This document shows positions 49,284 to 58,500 of a stretch of 64,000 bases of DNA, in pieces. Each line of letters starts with the position of its first letter. Position 1 is the first letter of the stretch. The notes below the pieces were generated by a model that was not told the origin of the DNA, searched no databases, and was given only the letters and a program-made list of their open reading frames with translations. The translations under genes were made by a program, and so were the position numbers. Origin of the DNA: Azospirillum lipoferum (GTDB lineage: Bacteria; Pseudomonadota; Alphaproteobacteria; Azospirillales; Azospirillaceae); contig NZ_JALJXJ010000015.1 of the NCBI RefSeq assembly GCF_024170005.1, positions 143,896 through 207,895 of the forward strand, read 5' to 3'.

Positions 49284-50177
49284 CTAGCCCTGCGGGCCGC
49301 CGAACATTTCGGTCAGCCAGTCGATGAATACTCTGATCCGCGATGAAAGATGGCGGTTCTGCGGATAGACCACCGACACCGGCATCTGCGGTGGTGGAAA
49401 GGCTTCCAGCACCGGGACCAGCTGCCCGGCGGCGATCTGGTGTTCCACACGATAGCGCGGCACCTGTATCAGTCCCAACCCCGCGACACCTGCCGCCGTG
49501 TAGATCTCCGCCCCCCGGACGACGACATCGTGGGGCAGCCGGACCTCCCAGTCCCGCTCTCGCGTCCTGAACTCCAGGGGATAGGATTGCCCCGTCGCCG
49601 AGGCGGCATAGGCGACCATCCGATGGCCGTGGAGCTCGTCCGGCGTCGATGGAGTGCCATGACGGTCAAGATAGGCGGGACTGGCCAGGGTCAGTTGCTC
49701 GAAGATCGTGATGCGACGGCCGATCAACGAAGAGTCGGATAGATCGCCGGCCCGGACGACGCAATCGACGCCTTCGGTGATGAGGTCGACCATCCGGTCG
49801 CCCTCGCTGAGGTTCAGTGAAATCCCCGGATAGCGCGCGATGAACGCAGGCAGTGCCGGCAGGATGAAGAACCGCGCGATGGTCCCCTGCATATCGACGC
49901 GGAGCGGTCCCCTCGGCTCGGCATTGCGGAAGACGCTTTGCATCTCGTCCAGATCGGGGAGAAGCCGAAGGCAGCGCTCATGATAGAGCGAGCCGTCCAG
50001 CGTCGGCCGGACAGTCCGGGTCGTCCGTTCCAGCAGTCGGACGCCGAGATCCGCCTCAAGGCGCTGAATCGCATGTGTGGCGGTCGGGCGCGGAACCTGC
50101 AAGTCCCGTGCGGCCTGGGCGAAGCTCCCACGTTCGACGATCCTGACGAACAGACGCATGACGTCGATGCGATCCAT
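49284..50177 (-). CDS. LysR-family transcriptional regulator
   Basis: The 297-residue protein has an N-terminal winged helix (MDRIDVMRLFVRIVERGSFA, then RPTATHAIQRLEADLGVRLL) of the CrgA-like group and a full effector-binding domain with GPLRVDMQGTIARFFILPAL and ITIFEQLTLASPAYLDRHGT. It is divergent from the tautomerase and two dehydrogenase genes, with 222 bases between them that hold an inverted repeat. LysR regulators usually control the adjacent divergent operon, so those are its likely targets. Confidence 0.92.
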   Translation of the reverse strand: MDRIDVMRLFVRIVERGSFAQAARDLQVPRPTATHAIQRLEADLGVRLLERTTRTVRPTLDGSLYHERCLRLLPDLDEMQSVFRNAEPRGPLRVDMQGTIARFFILPALPAFIARYPGISLNLSEGDRMVDLITEGVDCVVRAGDLSDSSLIGRRITIFEQLTLASPAYLDRHGTPSTPDELHGHRMVAYAASATGQSYPLEFRTRERDWEVRLPHDVVVRGAEIYTAAGVAGLGLIQVPRYRVEHQIAAGQLVPVLEAFPPPQMPVSVVYPQNRHLSSRIRVFIDWLTEMFGGPQG

Positions 50178-50220
50178 GACCGGCCCATGTGATTGTTATT
50201 CCCAGCGAAATGGTGATGTC

Positions 50221-50247
50221 GAAATCGCCATTCTACCCCGCGATTTC
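50221..50247. promoter_or_regulatory. Inverted repeat, candidate LysR-type operator
   Basis: GAAATCGC (50221-50228) is perfectly inverted at GCGATTTC (50240-50247) with 11 bases between. It lies in the shared region between the LysR gene and the tautomerase gene, 44 bases from the LysR start. The size and position fit a LysR recognition site; the exact factor is inferred. Confidence 0.65.
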
Positions 50248-50399
50248 AAAATAGCTCACTTTCGTCCCTGAGAGCAGAGACGGAAGGCGGCGCGAATGCC
50301 GGAAGACACTGAAGCGACCGGCGTAGTCACCAACCCCTTCTATGCCTTGATCGACCCGTACAGACACCGATCAATCGATCATCCACAGGAGTGAAGACC

Positions 50400-50612
50400 A
50401 TGCCCTTCGTCAATTTCAAGGTTCCCGAGGCTGCGCTGAACCGTGCCCAGAAGGAAGAAATCGTCCACCGCACCACGGCGATGCTTGTCGAGTATTTCTC
50501 GGAAGCTGCCCGCCCGCACACCATGGTCCTGATCGAAGAGGTCAAGGACGGCGGCTATGCCCGTGCCGACGAGGTGTTCGTGATCCCGGAGGAGTATCGG
50601 GCGAAGGATTGA
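50400..50612 (+). CDS. Tautomerase family protein
   Basis: The 70-residue protein belongs to the 4-oxalocrotonate tautomerase group. The start MPFVNFKVPEAALNRAQKEE places Pro directly after Met, and that residue becomes the catalytic N-terminal Pro1 after Met removal. AGGAG lies about nine bases before the ATG; a GTG nine bases earlier would hide Pro1 and is rejected. The substrate is unknown. It is divergent from the LysR gene and followed by two SDR genes. A GC-rich stem, GGCGGGCG with CGCCCGCC, lies in the gap after it. Confidence 0.88.
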   Translation: MPFVNFKVPEAALNRAQKEEIVHRTTAMLVEYFSEAARPHTMVLIEEVKDGGYARADEVFVIPEEYRAKD

Positions 50613-50678
50613 AACCGGGCGGGCGCTGCCACTCGCATCGCCCGCCTCGCACCAAGCCAGGATAGAGGGAACAAGACA

Positions 50679-51419
50679 ATGACGACATCAACGAACCGTG
50701 TCGCGATCGTCACCGGAGCGTCCCGCGGCATCGGGGCCGCCATCGCCCGGCGGCTGGCAGGTGACGGCCTTGCGGTCATCGTCAATTATGCGGGCAGCGC
50801 CGGTGCCGCCGGCAAGCTGGTCGACGAGATCGAGGCGGCCGGCGGCCGGGCCATCGCGGTCCAGGCCGACGTCGGCGATCCGTCGGCGGTGAAGCGGCTG
50901 TTCGATGCCGCCGAGGCGGCCTATGGCGGCGTGGACGTGCTGGTGAACAATGCCGGCATCATGACGCTGGCGCCCCTGGCACGGATGGACGACGCGGCCT
51001 TCGACCGGACCATCGCGATCAACCTCAAGGGCACCTTCAACGGGCTGCGCGAGGCGGCGAACCGGCTGCGCGACGGCGGCCGGATCGTGAATTTCTCCAC
51101 GAGCGTCGTGGGGCTCTACCAGCCGGGCTACGGGGTCTATGCGGCGACGAAGGCGGCCGTCGAAGCCCTCACGCACATCCTGGCGAAGGAGTTGGGGTCC
51201 CGGGGGATCACCGTCAACGCGGTGGCGCCCGGTCCGGTGGCCACCGAGCTTTTCCTCCAGGGCAAGGACCAGGCCACGCTCGACCGCATCACGCAGATGA
51301 TCCCGCTCGGCCGCCTGGGCGAGGTCGACGACATCGCGCGGGTGGTTTCCCTGCTCGTCGGACCGGACGGCGGCTGGATCAACGGCCAGATCCTGCGGGC
51401 GAACGGCGGCGTGGTCTGA
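50679..51419 (+). CDS. SDR-family oxidoreductase (FabG-like)
   Basis: The 246-residue enzyme is a classical short-chain dehydrogenase: cofactor motif VTGASRGIGAAIARRLAGDG, VLVNNAGIMTLAPL, catalytic Ser in NFSTSVVGLYQPGYGVYAATK together with Tyr and Lys of YxxxK, and PGPVATELFLQGKD. The end VSLLVGPDGGWINGQILRAN is typical of the group. The substrate is not predictable. It is the second gene of the LysR-divergent group. Confidence 0.92.
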   Translation: MTTSTNRVAIVTGASRGIGAAIARRLAGDGLAVIVNYAGSAGAAGKLVDEIEAAGGRAIAVQADVGDPSAVKRLFDAAEAAYGGVDVLVNNAGIMTLAPLARMDDAAFDRTIAINLKGTFNGLREAANRLRDGGRIVNFSTSVVGLYQPGYGVYAATKAAVEALTHILAKELGSRGITVNAVAPGPVATELFLQGKDQATLDRITQMIPLGRLGEVDDIARVVSLLVGPDGGWINGQILRANGGVV

Positions 51420-51435
51420 GGGAGGAGGGGACAGC

Positions 51436-52341
51436 ATGAGGCAAGTCATTCTCATCACCGGCGCATCGAGCGGCTTCGGCCGCCTGATGGCCAACGCCCT
51501 GGCCGCGTCGGGTCATATCGTCTACGCGTCCATGCGCGGGCTGAGCGGCAAGAATGCGGATCAGGTCGCCGAGATCGCGGCCTATGCGCGGGACCGCAAG
51601 GTGGATCTGCGGACGGTCGAACTCGATGTCCAGTCGGATGCATCGGCGCAATCGGCCGTCGCGGCCATCGTCGCGGAGCATGGCCGGCTCGACGTGCTGA
51701 TCCACAATGCCGGGCATATGGTGTGGGGGCCGAGCGAGGCGTTCACGCCCGAACAACTCGCCGGGCTTTACGACGTGAACGTGCTCGGCACCCAGCGCGT
51801 CAACCGGGCCGCCCTGCCGCACATGCGCAAGGCCCGGCGGGGGCTGGTCGTGTGGATCGGCAGCAGCAGTGCCGCCGGCGGCGTCCCGCCGATGCTGGGC
51901 CCCTATTTCGCGGCCAAGGCCGGCATGGACGCCCTGGCGGTCTGCTACGCCCGCGAACTGGCCCCGTTCGGCATCGAGACGTCCATCGTCGTTCCCGGTG
52001 CCTTCACCAAGGGGACCAACCACTTCGCCCATGCGGGCGCGCCCGCCGACAAGGTCCGTGCGGCGGACTACGAAGCGGGCCTTCCCGCGGGGTTCGCAGA
52101 GGCGATGCTGAAGGCGCTCGCCGCGACCGTGCCGGAAACCGCGGATCCCGAGCGTGTCGCCGACACCGTCGTTGGCGTGGTCAATGCCCCGTTCGGCAAA
52201 AGGCCGTTCCGCGTGGTGGTCGATCCGGCCGACGACGGTTCGGCGGTTGCCTATGCGGTGATCGACCGGGTACGGGCGGAATTCCTGCATCGCGTGGGGT
52301 TCGCCGATCTGATGCATCCGAAGGATTTCGGTGTCTCCTGA
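51436..52341 (+). CDS. SDR-family oxidoreductase
   Basis: The 301-residue short-chain dehydrogenase has ILITGASSGFGRLMANALAA, VLIHNAGHMVWGP, the Ser in VWIGSSSAAGGVPP and the Tyr/Lys pair of YFAAKAGMDALA. It follows the previous SDR by 16 bases with GGAGGAGGGG upstream, so the two are one transcript. It lacks an obvious specific substrate signature. Its end is 21 bases from the convergent TPR gene. Confidence 0.92.
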   Translation: MRQVILITGASSGFGRLMANALAASGHIVYASMRGLSGKNADQVAEIAAYARDRKVDLRTVELDVQSDASAQSAVAAIVAEHGRLDVLIHNAGHMVWGPSEAFTPEQLAGLYDVNVLGTQRVNRAALPHMRKARRGLVVWIGSSSAAGGVPPMLGPYFAAKAGMDALAVCYARELAPFGIETSIVVPGAFTKGTNHFAHAGAPADKVRAADYEAGLPAGFAEAMLKALAATVPETADPERVADTVVGVVNAPFGKRPFRVVVDPADDGSAVAYAVIDRVRAEFLHRVGFADLMHPKDFGVS

Positions 52342-52362
52342 TCGCAAACGGATCCGAACTCT

Positions 52363-54156
52363 TCAAAACTGCGCTGCCCAGCGTTCCAACGCGGCGCGAA
52401 CGCGAAGGATGACGGGGGCCCAGTCGCCCGGCCGATCCTGGCGGAACAGGCGCATGGTCGGATACCAGGGGCTGTCCGACCGGTCGCGCAGCCACCGCCA
52501 GCAGGAATCATAGCGCGACAGCATCCAGACCGGCCGGCCCAGCGCGCCGGCCAGATGGCACACCGAGGTGTCGACGCTGATGACGAGGTCGAGTTCCGCG
52601 ACAAGAGCGGCGGTGTCGGCGAAATCGCCGACCGCCTCCATCCAGTCGACAAGGTCGAGACCGGCCGGCGGCGCTTCGGACGCCGCCGGCCCCTTTTGCA
52701 GGCTACAGAAGCGCACGCCCGGAATGCCGGCCAGCGGAGCCAGCGCGGCAAGCGGCAGGCTCCGCCGTCGGTCGACCATATGGGCCAGGAACTGGTCGTC
52801 ATGCGCCGAACCGGCCCAGACCAGACCGACCTTCAGGCGGCGCTCACCGTCGAGCCTCCGCTTCCAGGTGCCGCGATCCTGCTCGGAAGCGTGCAGATAG
52901 GGGACGGACGCCGGGATGGTCGCCAGCGTGGTGCCGAACACCAATGGCAGGCTGAGCAGCGGAATGCAGGCATCGCAGACCGGTGGCGGTTCCGTGAGCG
53001 ACCGGACCGAGGCGATGCCGGGGAGCCCCGACAGCAGCCGGACCAGCGATGGCTGTACCATCAGATGGACCTGGGCGCCGAGTGCGGCCAGCATCGGGGC
53101 ATAGCGGACGAAATGCAGCGTATCCCCCTGTCCCTGCTCCGCCACCAGAAGGAATGAGCGCCCCGCCGGGTCGCCGCCCTGCCAGCGCGGGGCATGGGCC
53201 GGATAGGCCACGCGCTCCATCCGCCAGCGGGATTCGTAGAGACGCCAGCCATTGGCGAAGTCGCCCTGTGCCAGCAGCACCATGGACAGGTTGAAGCGTG
53301 CGACGTCGCTTTCGGGATGGAGCAGGATGGCGCGCTCGTTGCCGCGGCGCGCCCGCTCCGCCTGCCCGTTGTCATGTTCGGCCAGGGACAGGTTGATGAG
53401 GGCGGCCGGGGAGGACGGTTGCAGGACCAGAGACCGGCGGGCCAGCGACACCGCCGTCGCGAAGTCGCCACGCAAGGTTGCCACCAGACTGTCGCCGGCT
53501 TCGGCATATCCCTCCAGCGGAGCCAGCCGGCGCAGCCGGTCATGCAACGCCCCGGCCGCGTCGAGCCTGCCCTGCCGGATCAGGAGTCCGGCATGGTTCA
53601 CATAGCCGGCCGGCCGGTCGGGCGCCAGCGCAACCGCGCGCTGCACGCAGGCGAGCGGCAGAGCCGGCTCCGCCGTTTCACCGAGCCCGCCGGCCAGCGC
53701 GAGCCACGCCGGCACACTGTCCGGCGCCAGCCGCACCGCCCGCCGCAGGATGATCGGCAGGCGCTCCATCGCCCGCTGCTCCAGCAGGATCGAACCGGCG
53801 ACCGACCAGCCCTCGGCAAAGCCCGGATCGAGAGCCAACGCCCGCATCGACGCCCGTGCCGCCGCCTTGAAGCGCCGGCTTTTGTGCAGCAGAGAGGCCA
53901 GTCCGGCCCAGGCCTTCGGATAGGCGGGACGCAGCCGCAAGGCATGATGGTAGGCCCGCGCCGCGCCCGTCACTTGACCCAGGGCACGCCGCGCTTCACC
54001 GAGATTGTGCCAGATGCTTGCCCGATGCGGCGCCAGTATGGCCGCCAGGGTGAAACAGGAAACGGCAAGCATCTCCTGCCCGTCGGCCAGGGCGGCGGCA
54101 CCCCGGTGGGTGAGTGCGACGGCTTGATCGGTGAAGCCGGTGGTTGGGAGGCACAT
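52363..54156 (-). CDS. TPR-containing glycosyltransferase-like protein
   Basis: The 597-residue protein has about nine TPR-like units in its first 340 residues, for example ARAYHHALRLRPAYPKAWAG. A glycosyltransferase-like domain follows that opens LLVAEQGQGDTLHFVRYAPM and has KVGLVWAGSAHDDQ, VISVDTSVCHLAGALGRPVW and DSPWYPTMRLFRQDRPGDW. This is the single-copy form of the doubled protein at 13562-17272. AAGGA lies about nine bases before the ATG at 54156; the frame is open 25 codons earlier. TPR-GT proteins of this type are thought to glycosylate surface proteins; the neighbouring giant repeat protein is a possible target, which is only inference. Confidence 0.85.
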   Translation of the reverse strand: MCLPTTGFTDQAVALTHRGAAALADGQEMLAVSCFTLAAILAPHRASIWHNLGEARRALGQVTGAARAYHHALRLRPAYPKAWAGLASLLHKSRRFKAAARASMRALALDPGFAEGWSVAGSILLEQRAMERLPIILRRAVRLAPDSVPAWLALAGGLGETAEPALPLACVQRAVALAPDRPAGYVNHAGLLIRQGRLDAAGALHDRLRRLAPLEGYAEAGDSLVATLRGDFATAVSLARRSLVLQPSSPAALINLSLAEHDNGQAERARRGNERAILLHPESDVARFNLSMVLLAQGDFANGWRLYESRWRMERVAYPAHAPRWQGGDPAGRSFLLVAEQGQGDTLHFVRYAPMLAALGAQVHLMVQPSLVRLLSGLPGIASVRSLTEPPPVCDACIPLLSLPLVFGTTLATIPASVPYLHASEQDRGTWKRRLDGERRLKVGLVWAGSAHDDQFLAHMVDRRRSLPLAALAPLAGIPGVRFCSLQKGPAASEAPPAGLDLVDWMEAVGDFADTAALVAELDLVISVDTSVCHLAGALGRPVWMLSRYDSCWRWLRDRSDSPWYPTMRLFRQDRPGDWAPVILRVRAALERWAAQF

Positions 54157-54450
54157 GAAAGAGTGTCCTTCGGAAGGCGGCGGACGGGTGCAGTGCAGCA
54201 GTGGAGAGGACCGATGGGTGAGGCCGGGCATCTGTCCGATTCGGCTGAGCGAAGTCCGCGTCCCACCCCGATCTTCACCATCTTAAGTCGTTCAATCGTG
54301 GACATTCTCCCAAGCCTTCGCCATCTCTGGCTGTGCATAAACCAATTTTCCAAGAAGATTATCTACTCTCTTAATAATTTAAATTTATTTCATGGTGCAT
54401 GCTAACGGTTCAGCCGGGATGATGGGCGAGAAGAGAGGGAGAGCGGTCGG
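54157..54450. other. AT-rich divergent promoter region
   Basis: This roughly 290-base gap has a strongly AT-rich core (54345-54390, with TTAATAATTTAAATTTATTT) between the divergent TPR-GT and TIGR03032-type genes. Such a core is likely to carry promoters for one or both directions. No ORF or hairpin is convincing. Confidence 0.5.
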
Positions 54451-55530
54451 ATGGCAGCCGAAGAACGATCCCAGCCCATGCCGGTCCAGCCCATGTTGCA
54501 GGGCACGCCGAACCTGCCCGACTGGCTGGAGACGGCCGGCTGCGCGATCGCATTTTCGACCTACGAGACGCACAGGCTGTTCTTCCTCGGGCTGGGCGAG
54601 GATGGGCGTCTGAAGGCCCATGAGCGGATGGTGCAGCGTTGCCAGGGCCTGTGTGCCGACGGGACCGCGCTGTGGGTCGGCGGACAGTCCCATCTCTGGC
54701 GCTTCACCAACACATTGCAGCCGTCCGAACGCACGCCGTCGGGCGCGGATCGGCTTTACGTGCCGCGGCTGGGCTATATGACCGGCGATATCGATATCCA
54801 CGACATCGCGGTCGGGCATGACGGCGTCCCGATCTTCGTCAACACGCGTTTCAGCTGCCTTGCCGTTCCCGACGCCGACCGGGGCTTCCGTCCGGTCTGG
54901 AAGCCCGCCTTCATTTCCGCCCTGCGCAACGAGGACCGCTGCCATCTGAACGGGATGGCGCTCGGCGAGGACGGCCGGCCGATCTTCGCGACGGCATTGG
55001 GGCGCTGCGACGTCATCGAAGGCTGGCGCGAGCGCCGGAGCGACGGCGGCGTGCTGATCGACGTCGCGTCGGGCGAGGTCGCCTGCGCCGGGCTGTCGAT
55101 GCCCCATTCCCCCCGCTGGCACCGCGGCCGGCTCTGGCTGCTCAATTCCGGCACCGGAGAGCTTGGAATGGTGGACGGGACGGGACGGTTCGAGCCGGCC
55201 TGCTTCTGCCCCGGCTTCGCGCGGGGACTGGCCTTCCATGGCAAATGGGCGGTCGTCGGGCTGTCGCGCCCACGCGGCGACCACGGAACGTTAAGTGCGC
55301 TGCCGCTTGAGGCGGCGCTGAAACGGGCGGGGGTTTCCGCACAATGCGGACTGGCCGTGGTGGACACCGACAGCGGAACCGTGGCGCACATGCTGTGGCT
55401 CCATCACACCGTCAACGAGCTGTACGACGTCGCCGTCCTGCCCGGCGTGCGCCGTGCGGAGGCGGTGGGGCTGCTCGACGCGCGGGCGCTGGCCGAAGCG
55501 GTAGCCATTCCAACAGAGTTTCCGAATTGA
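54451..55530 (+). CDS. TIGR03032-family protein
   Basis: The 359-residue protein matches the TIGR03032 family of uncharacterised proteins, probably a beta-propeller-like fold. Family segments are RLYVPRLGYMTGDIDIHDIA, CHLNGMALGEDGRPIFATAL, LSMPHSPRWHRGRLWLLNSG, PGFARGLAFHGKWAVVGLSR and HTVNELYDVAVLPGVRR. GAGGGAGAG precedes the ATG. The family often occurs near TPR, sulfotransferase or large repeat-protein genes. It ends 68 bases before the giant repeat gene on the same strand, so the two are likely co-transcribed. No reaction is known. Confidence 0.85.
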   Translation: MAAEERSQPMPVQPMLQGTPNLPDWLETAGCAIAFSTYETHRLFFLGLGEDGRLKAHERMVQRCQGLCADGTALWVGGQSHLWRFTNTLQPSERTPSGADRLYVPRLGYMTGDIDIHDIAVGHDGVPIFVNTRFSCLAVPDADRGFRPVWKPAFISALRNEDRCHLNGMALGEDGRPIFATALGRCDVIEGWRERRSDGGVLIDVASGEVACAGLSMPHSPRWHRGRLWLLNSGTGELGMVDGTGRFEPACFCPGFARGLAFHGKWAVVGLSRPRGDHGTLSALPLEAALKRAGVSAQCGLAVVDTDSGTVAHMLWLHHTVNELYDVAVLPGVRRAEAVGLLDARALAEAVAIPTEFPN

Positions 55531-55598
55531 TCGGACGCCTGATGGCGGACGGTGCAGGGGTGTGGTGTCGATAGGTATATCCGAGGGGCTGAAAGATC

Positions 55599-58500
55599 GT
55601 GGCTACTCCAACCTTTACTCTTGTCGGCACCAATTCTTTCGGCCTCAGCGGCGTCGGCAATTATACCGCCCCCACGCTCAAGGATCTCGACGGCGACGGC
55701 GACCTGGATCTTCTGGTCGGCAACGTGCTTGGCGAGACGGTGTATTTCGCCAATGTCGGAACGACGCTGGCGCCGACATATTCCCTGCAAGGCACGAACC
55801 TCTTCGGCCTCTCGAGTTTCAATACTTATGCGAAGCCAAGCTTCGTCGATATCGATGGCGACGGTGACCTCGATCTGTTCATCGGCAGCAAGAGCGGTGG
55901 CACGCGGTTCTTTCGCAACAATGGAACATCGTCCTCGCCAACCTTCTCGCTGGAGGGGACCAACCTCTTCGGCATCGTCACCGGCAGCTACATGGCTCCG
56001 ACCTTCGCCGATCTGGATGGTGACGGCGACGCCGATCTGCTGATGGGGGACCGTTCCAACGGCCTTCTTCTCTACCGGAACAACGGAACGTCGTCGTCGC
56101 CGACCTTTTCGCTGGAGGGAACGAACCTCTTCGGCATGACGGCGGGTGTCAGTTTCAATACACCGGTCCTCGTCGACCTCGACGGTGACGGCGATCTCGA
56201 CCTCGTGAACAAGGATGTCGTTTCCATCAACATCGGGACGGCATCCTCCCCCACCTTCTCGCTTGTCGGGACGGCGGTCTACGGTCTCGTCACCGGAGGC
56301 TATCCGACGCCGGCCCTGGCCGACCTCGATGGCGACGGCGACCTCGACGCACTCTATGGCACCTCCAACGGCATCCTGTTGTATCTCAGGAACATTGCGC
56401 CGGTCGTCAGGACTCTGGCCGATTCCGGCAACACGCTGACGCTGTCGCAGATCAACACGCTGACGGGTGGCGCAGGCACCGACGTCATCACGCTGGGCAA
56501 CATCGGCGCGACCTTCGGCGTCAGCGGCGTCGAGACGCTGACCGGTGGTGCCGGCACCGATGCCGTAACGCTGGGCACCGACGGCAACACGCTGCTGGTG
56601 GCCGGCATCGAGACACTGACCGGCAACGTCGGCACCGACGTGGTGACGCTGGGCACTGCCGGCAACACGCTGCTGGTCTCGGCCGTCGAGACGCTGACGG
56701 GCGGGGTTAGCACCGACGTGGTGACGCTGAGCACCGCCGGCAACACCCTGTTGGCGACCGCCATCGAGACGCTGACGGGTGGCAGCGGCACCGATGTCGT
56801 AACGCTGGGCACCGTTGGCAGTGCGATGCTGGTTTCGCGCATCGAGACGCTGACGGGCAGTGCCGGCACCGACATCGTGACCTTGGGATCGCTCGGCAAC
56901 ACGACACTGGTGTCCGATATCGAAACGCTGACCGGCGGGACCGGTGTCGATTCCATCATCCTGGGGACCGCCGGCAGCACGGTTCTGATTTCCCGCGTCG
57001 AGACGCTGACCGGCGGAGCCGGCACCGATGTCATAATGCTGGGGACCGCCGGCACAACCTTCAGGGCGGCGGGTCTTGAAACCCTGATCGGCGGGGCCGG
57101 CACCGATGCCGTGACGCTGGGCAGCGCCGGCAGCACGGTGCTGGTGACCGCCGTGGAAAGCCTCATCGGTGGCACCGGCACCGATGTCGTGACCTTCGGA
57201 TCGGCCGGCAGCACGATATTGATCTCGGTGCTTGAGACGCTGATCGGCGGTGCCGGCGTCGATGTCGTCTCGATGAGTGGCAGTGGCGGGACCTTTGCCG
57301 TTTCCCTGATCGAGACATTGAATGGCGGCTCGGGCCGCGACGTCATCGCCCTGGCGGCATCGGGCAACACCATCACGGTGTCGAGAATCGAAGCGCTGAC
57401 GGGCGGGGCCGGTACCGATGTCGCGACGCTCGGCAGCGCTGGAAACAGCTTGGTGGTCTTGGCTGTCGAAACGCTGACGGGCGGTATCGGCACCGACGTG
57501 GTAACGCTCGGTACTGACGGAAACACGCTGCTGGTGGCTGGTCTCGAGACGCTGACGGGCGGGGTTGGCACCGACGTGGTGATGCTTGGCACTGTCGGCA
57601 ACACGCTGCTGGTGGCTGGTCTCGAGACGCTGACGGGCGGGGTTGGCACCGATGTCGTGACGCTCGGTACCGGTGGCAGCACGCTGCTGGTGGCTGGTCT
57701 CGAGACGCTGACGGGCGGGGTCGGCACCGATGTCGTGACGCTCGGTACCGGTGGCAGCACGATTCAGGTTTCCCGCCTCGAAACGCTGATGGGAGACAGC
57801 GGCACCGATGTCGTAACAGTGGCATCCGGCGGTGTATCGGTGACGGTCCAAGGTCTCGAGACCCTGATCGGCGGTATCGGCACCGACGTGATAAGGCTCG
57901 GCAGCGGTGGAAACACCTTGCTGGCATCGGCCATCGAGTCGTTGACCGGGGGCGGCGGCACCGACGTGGTGACGCTCGGCACTGCCGGCAACACGCTGCT
58001 GATCTCGGCCGTCGAAACGCTGACGGGTGGGGTCGGCACCGATGTCGTGACGCTCGGCATCGGCGGCAACAGCCTGTTGATCGCGTCTGTCGAAACGCTG
58101 ACGGGCGGGGCTGGCTTCGATGTCGTGATGCTCGGCACCGCCGGCAGCACGATTCAGGTTTTCCGCATCGAAACGCTGATGGGAGACAGCGCTACCGATG
58201 TCGTAACCATAAGCTCTGCCGGCGCATCGGTGACGGTCCAAGGTCTCGAGACCTTGACCGGCGGTATCGGCTCCGAGGTGGTGACGCTGGGCACCGCCGG
58301 TAACACGCTGCTGGTAGCCGGCATCGAGACGCTGACGGGTGGGGCCGGCACCGACGTGCTGACGCTGGGCACTGCCGGCAACAGCATGCTGGTGTCGTCT
58401 GTCGAAACGCTTATCGGCGGCGCCGGCACTGACGTTCTCATCCTCGGCACCGCTGGCAACACGCTGCTGGTGTCGTCTGTCGAGACGCTGACGGGCGGGG

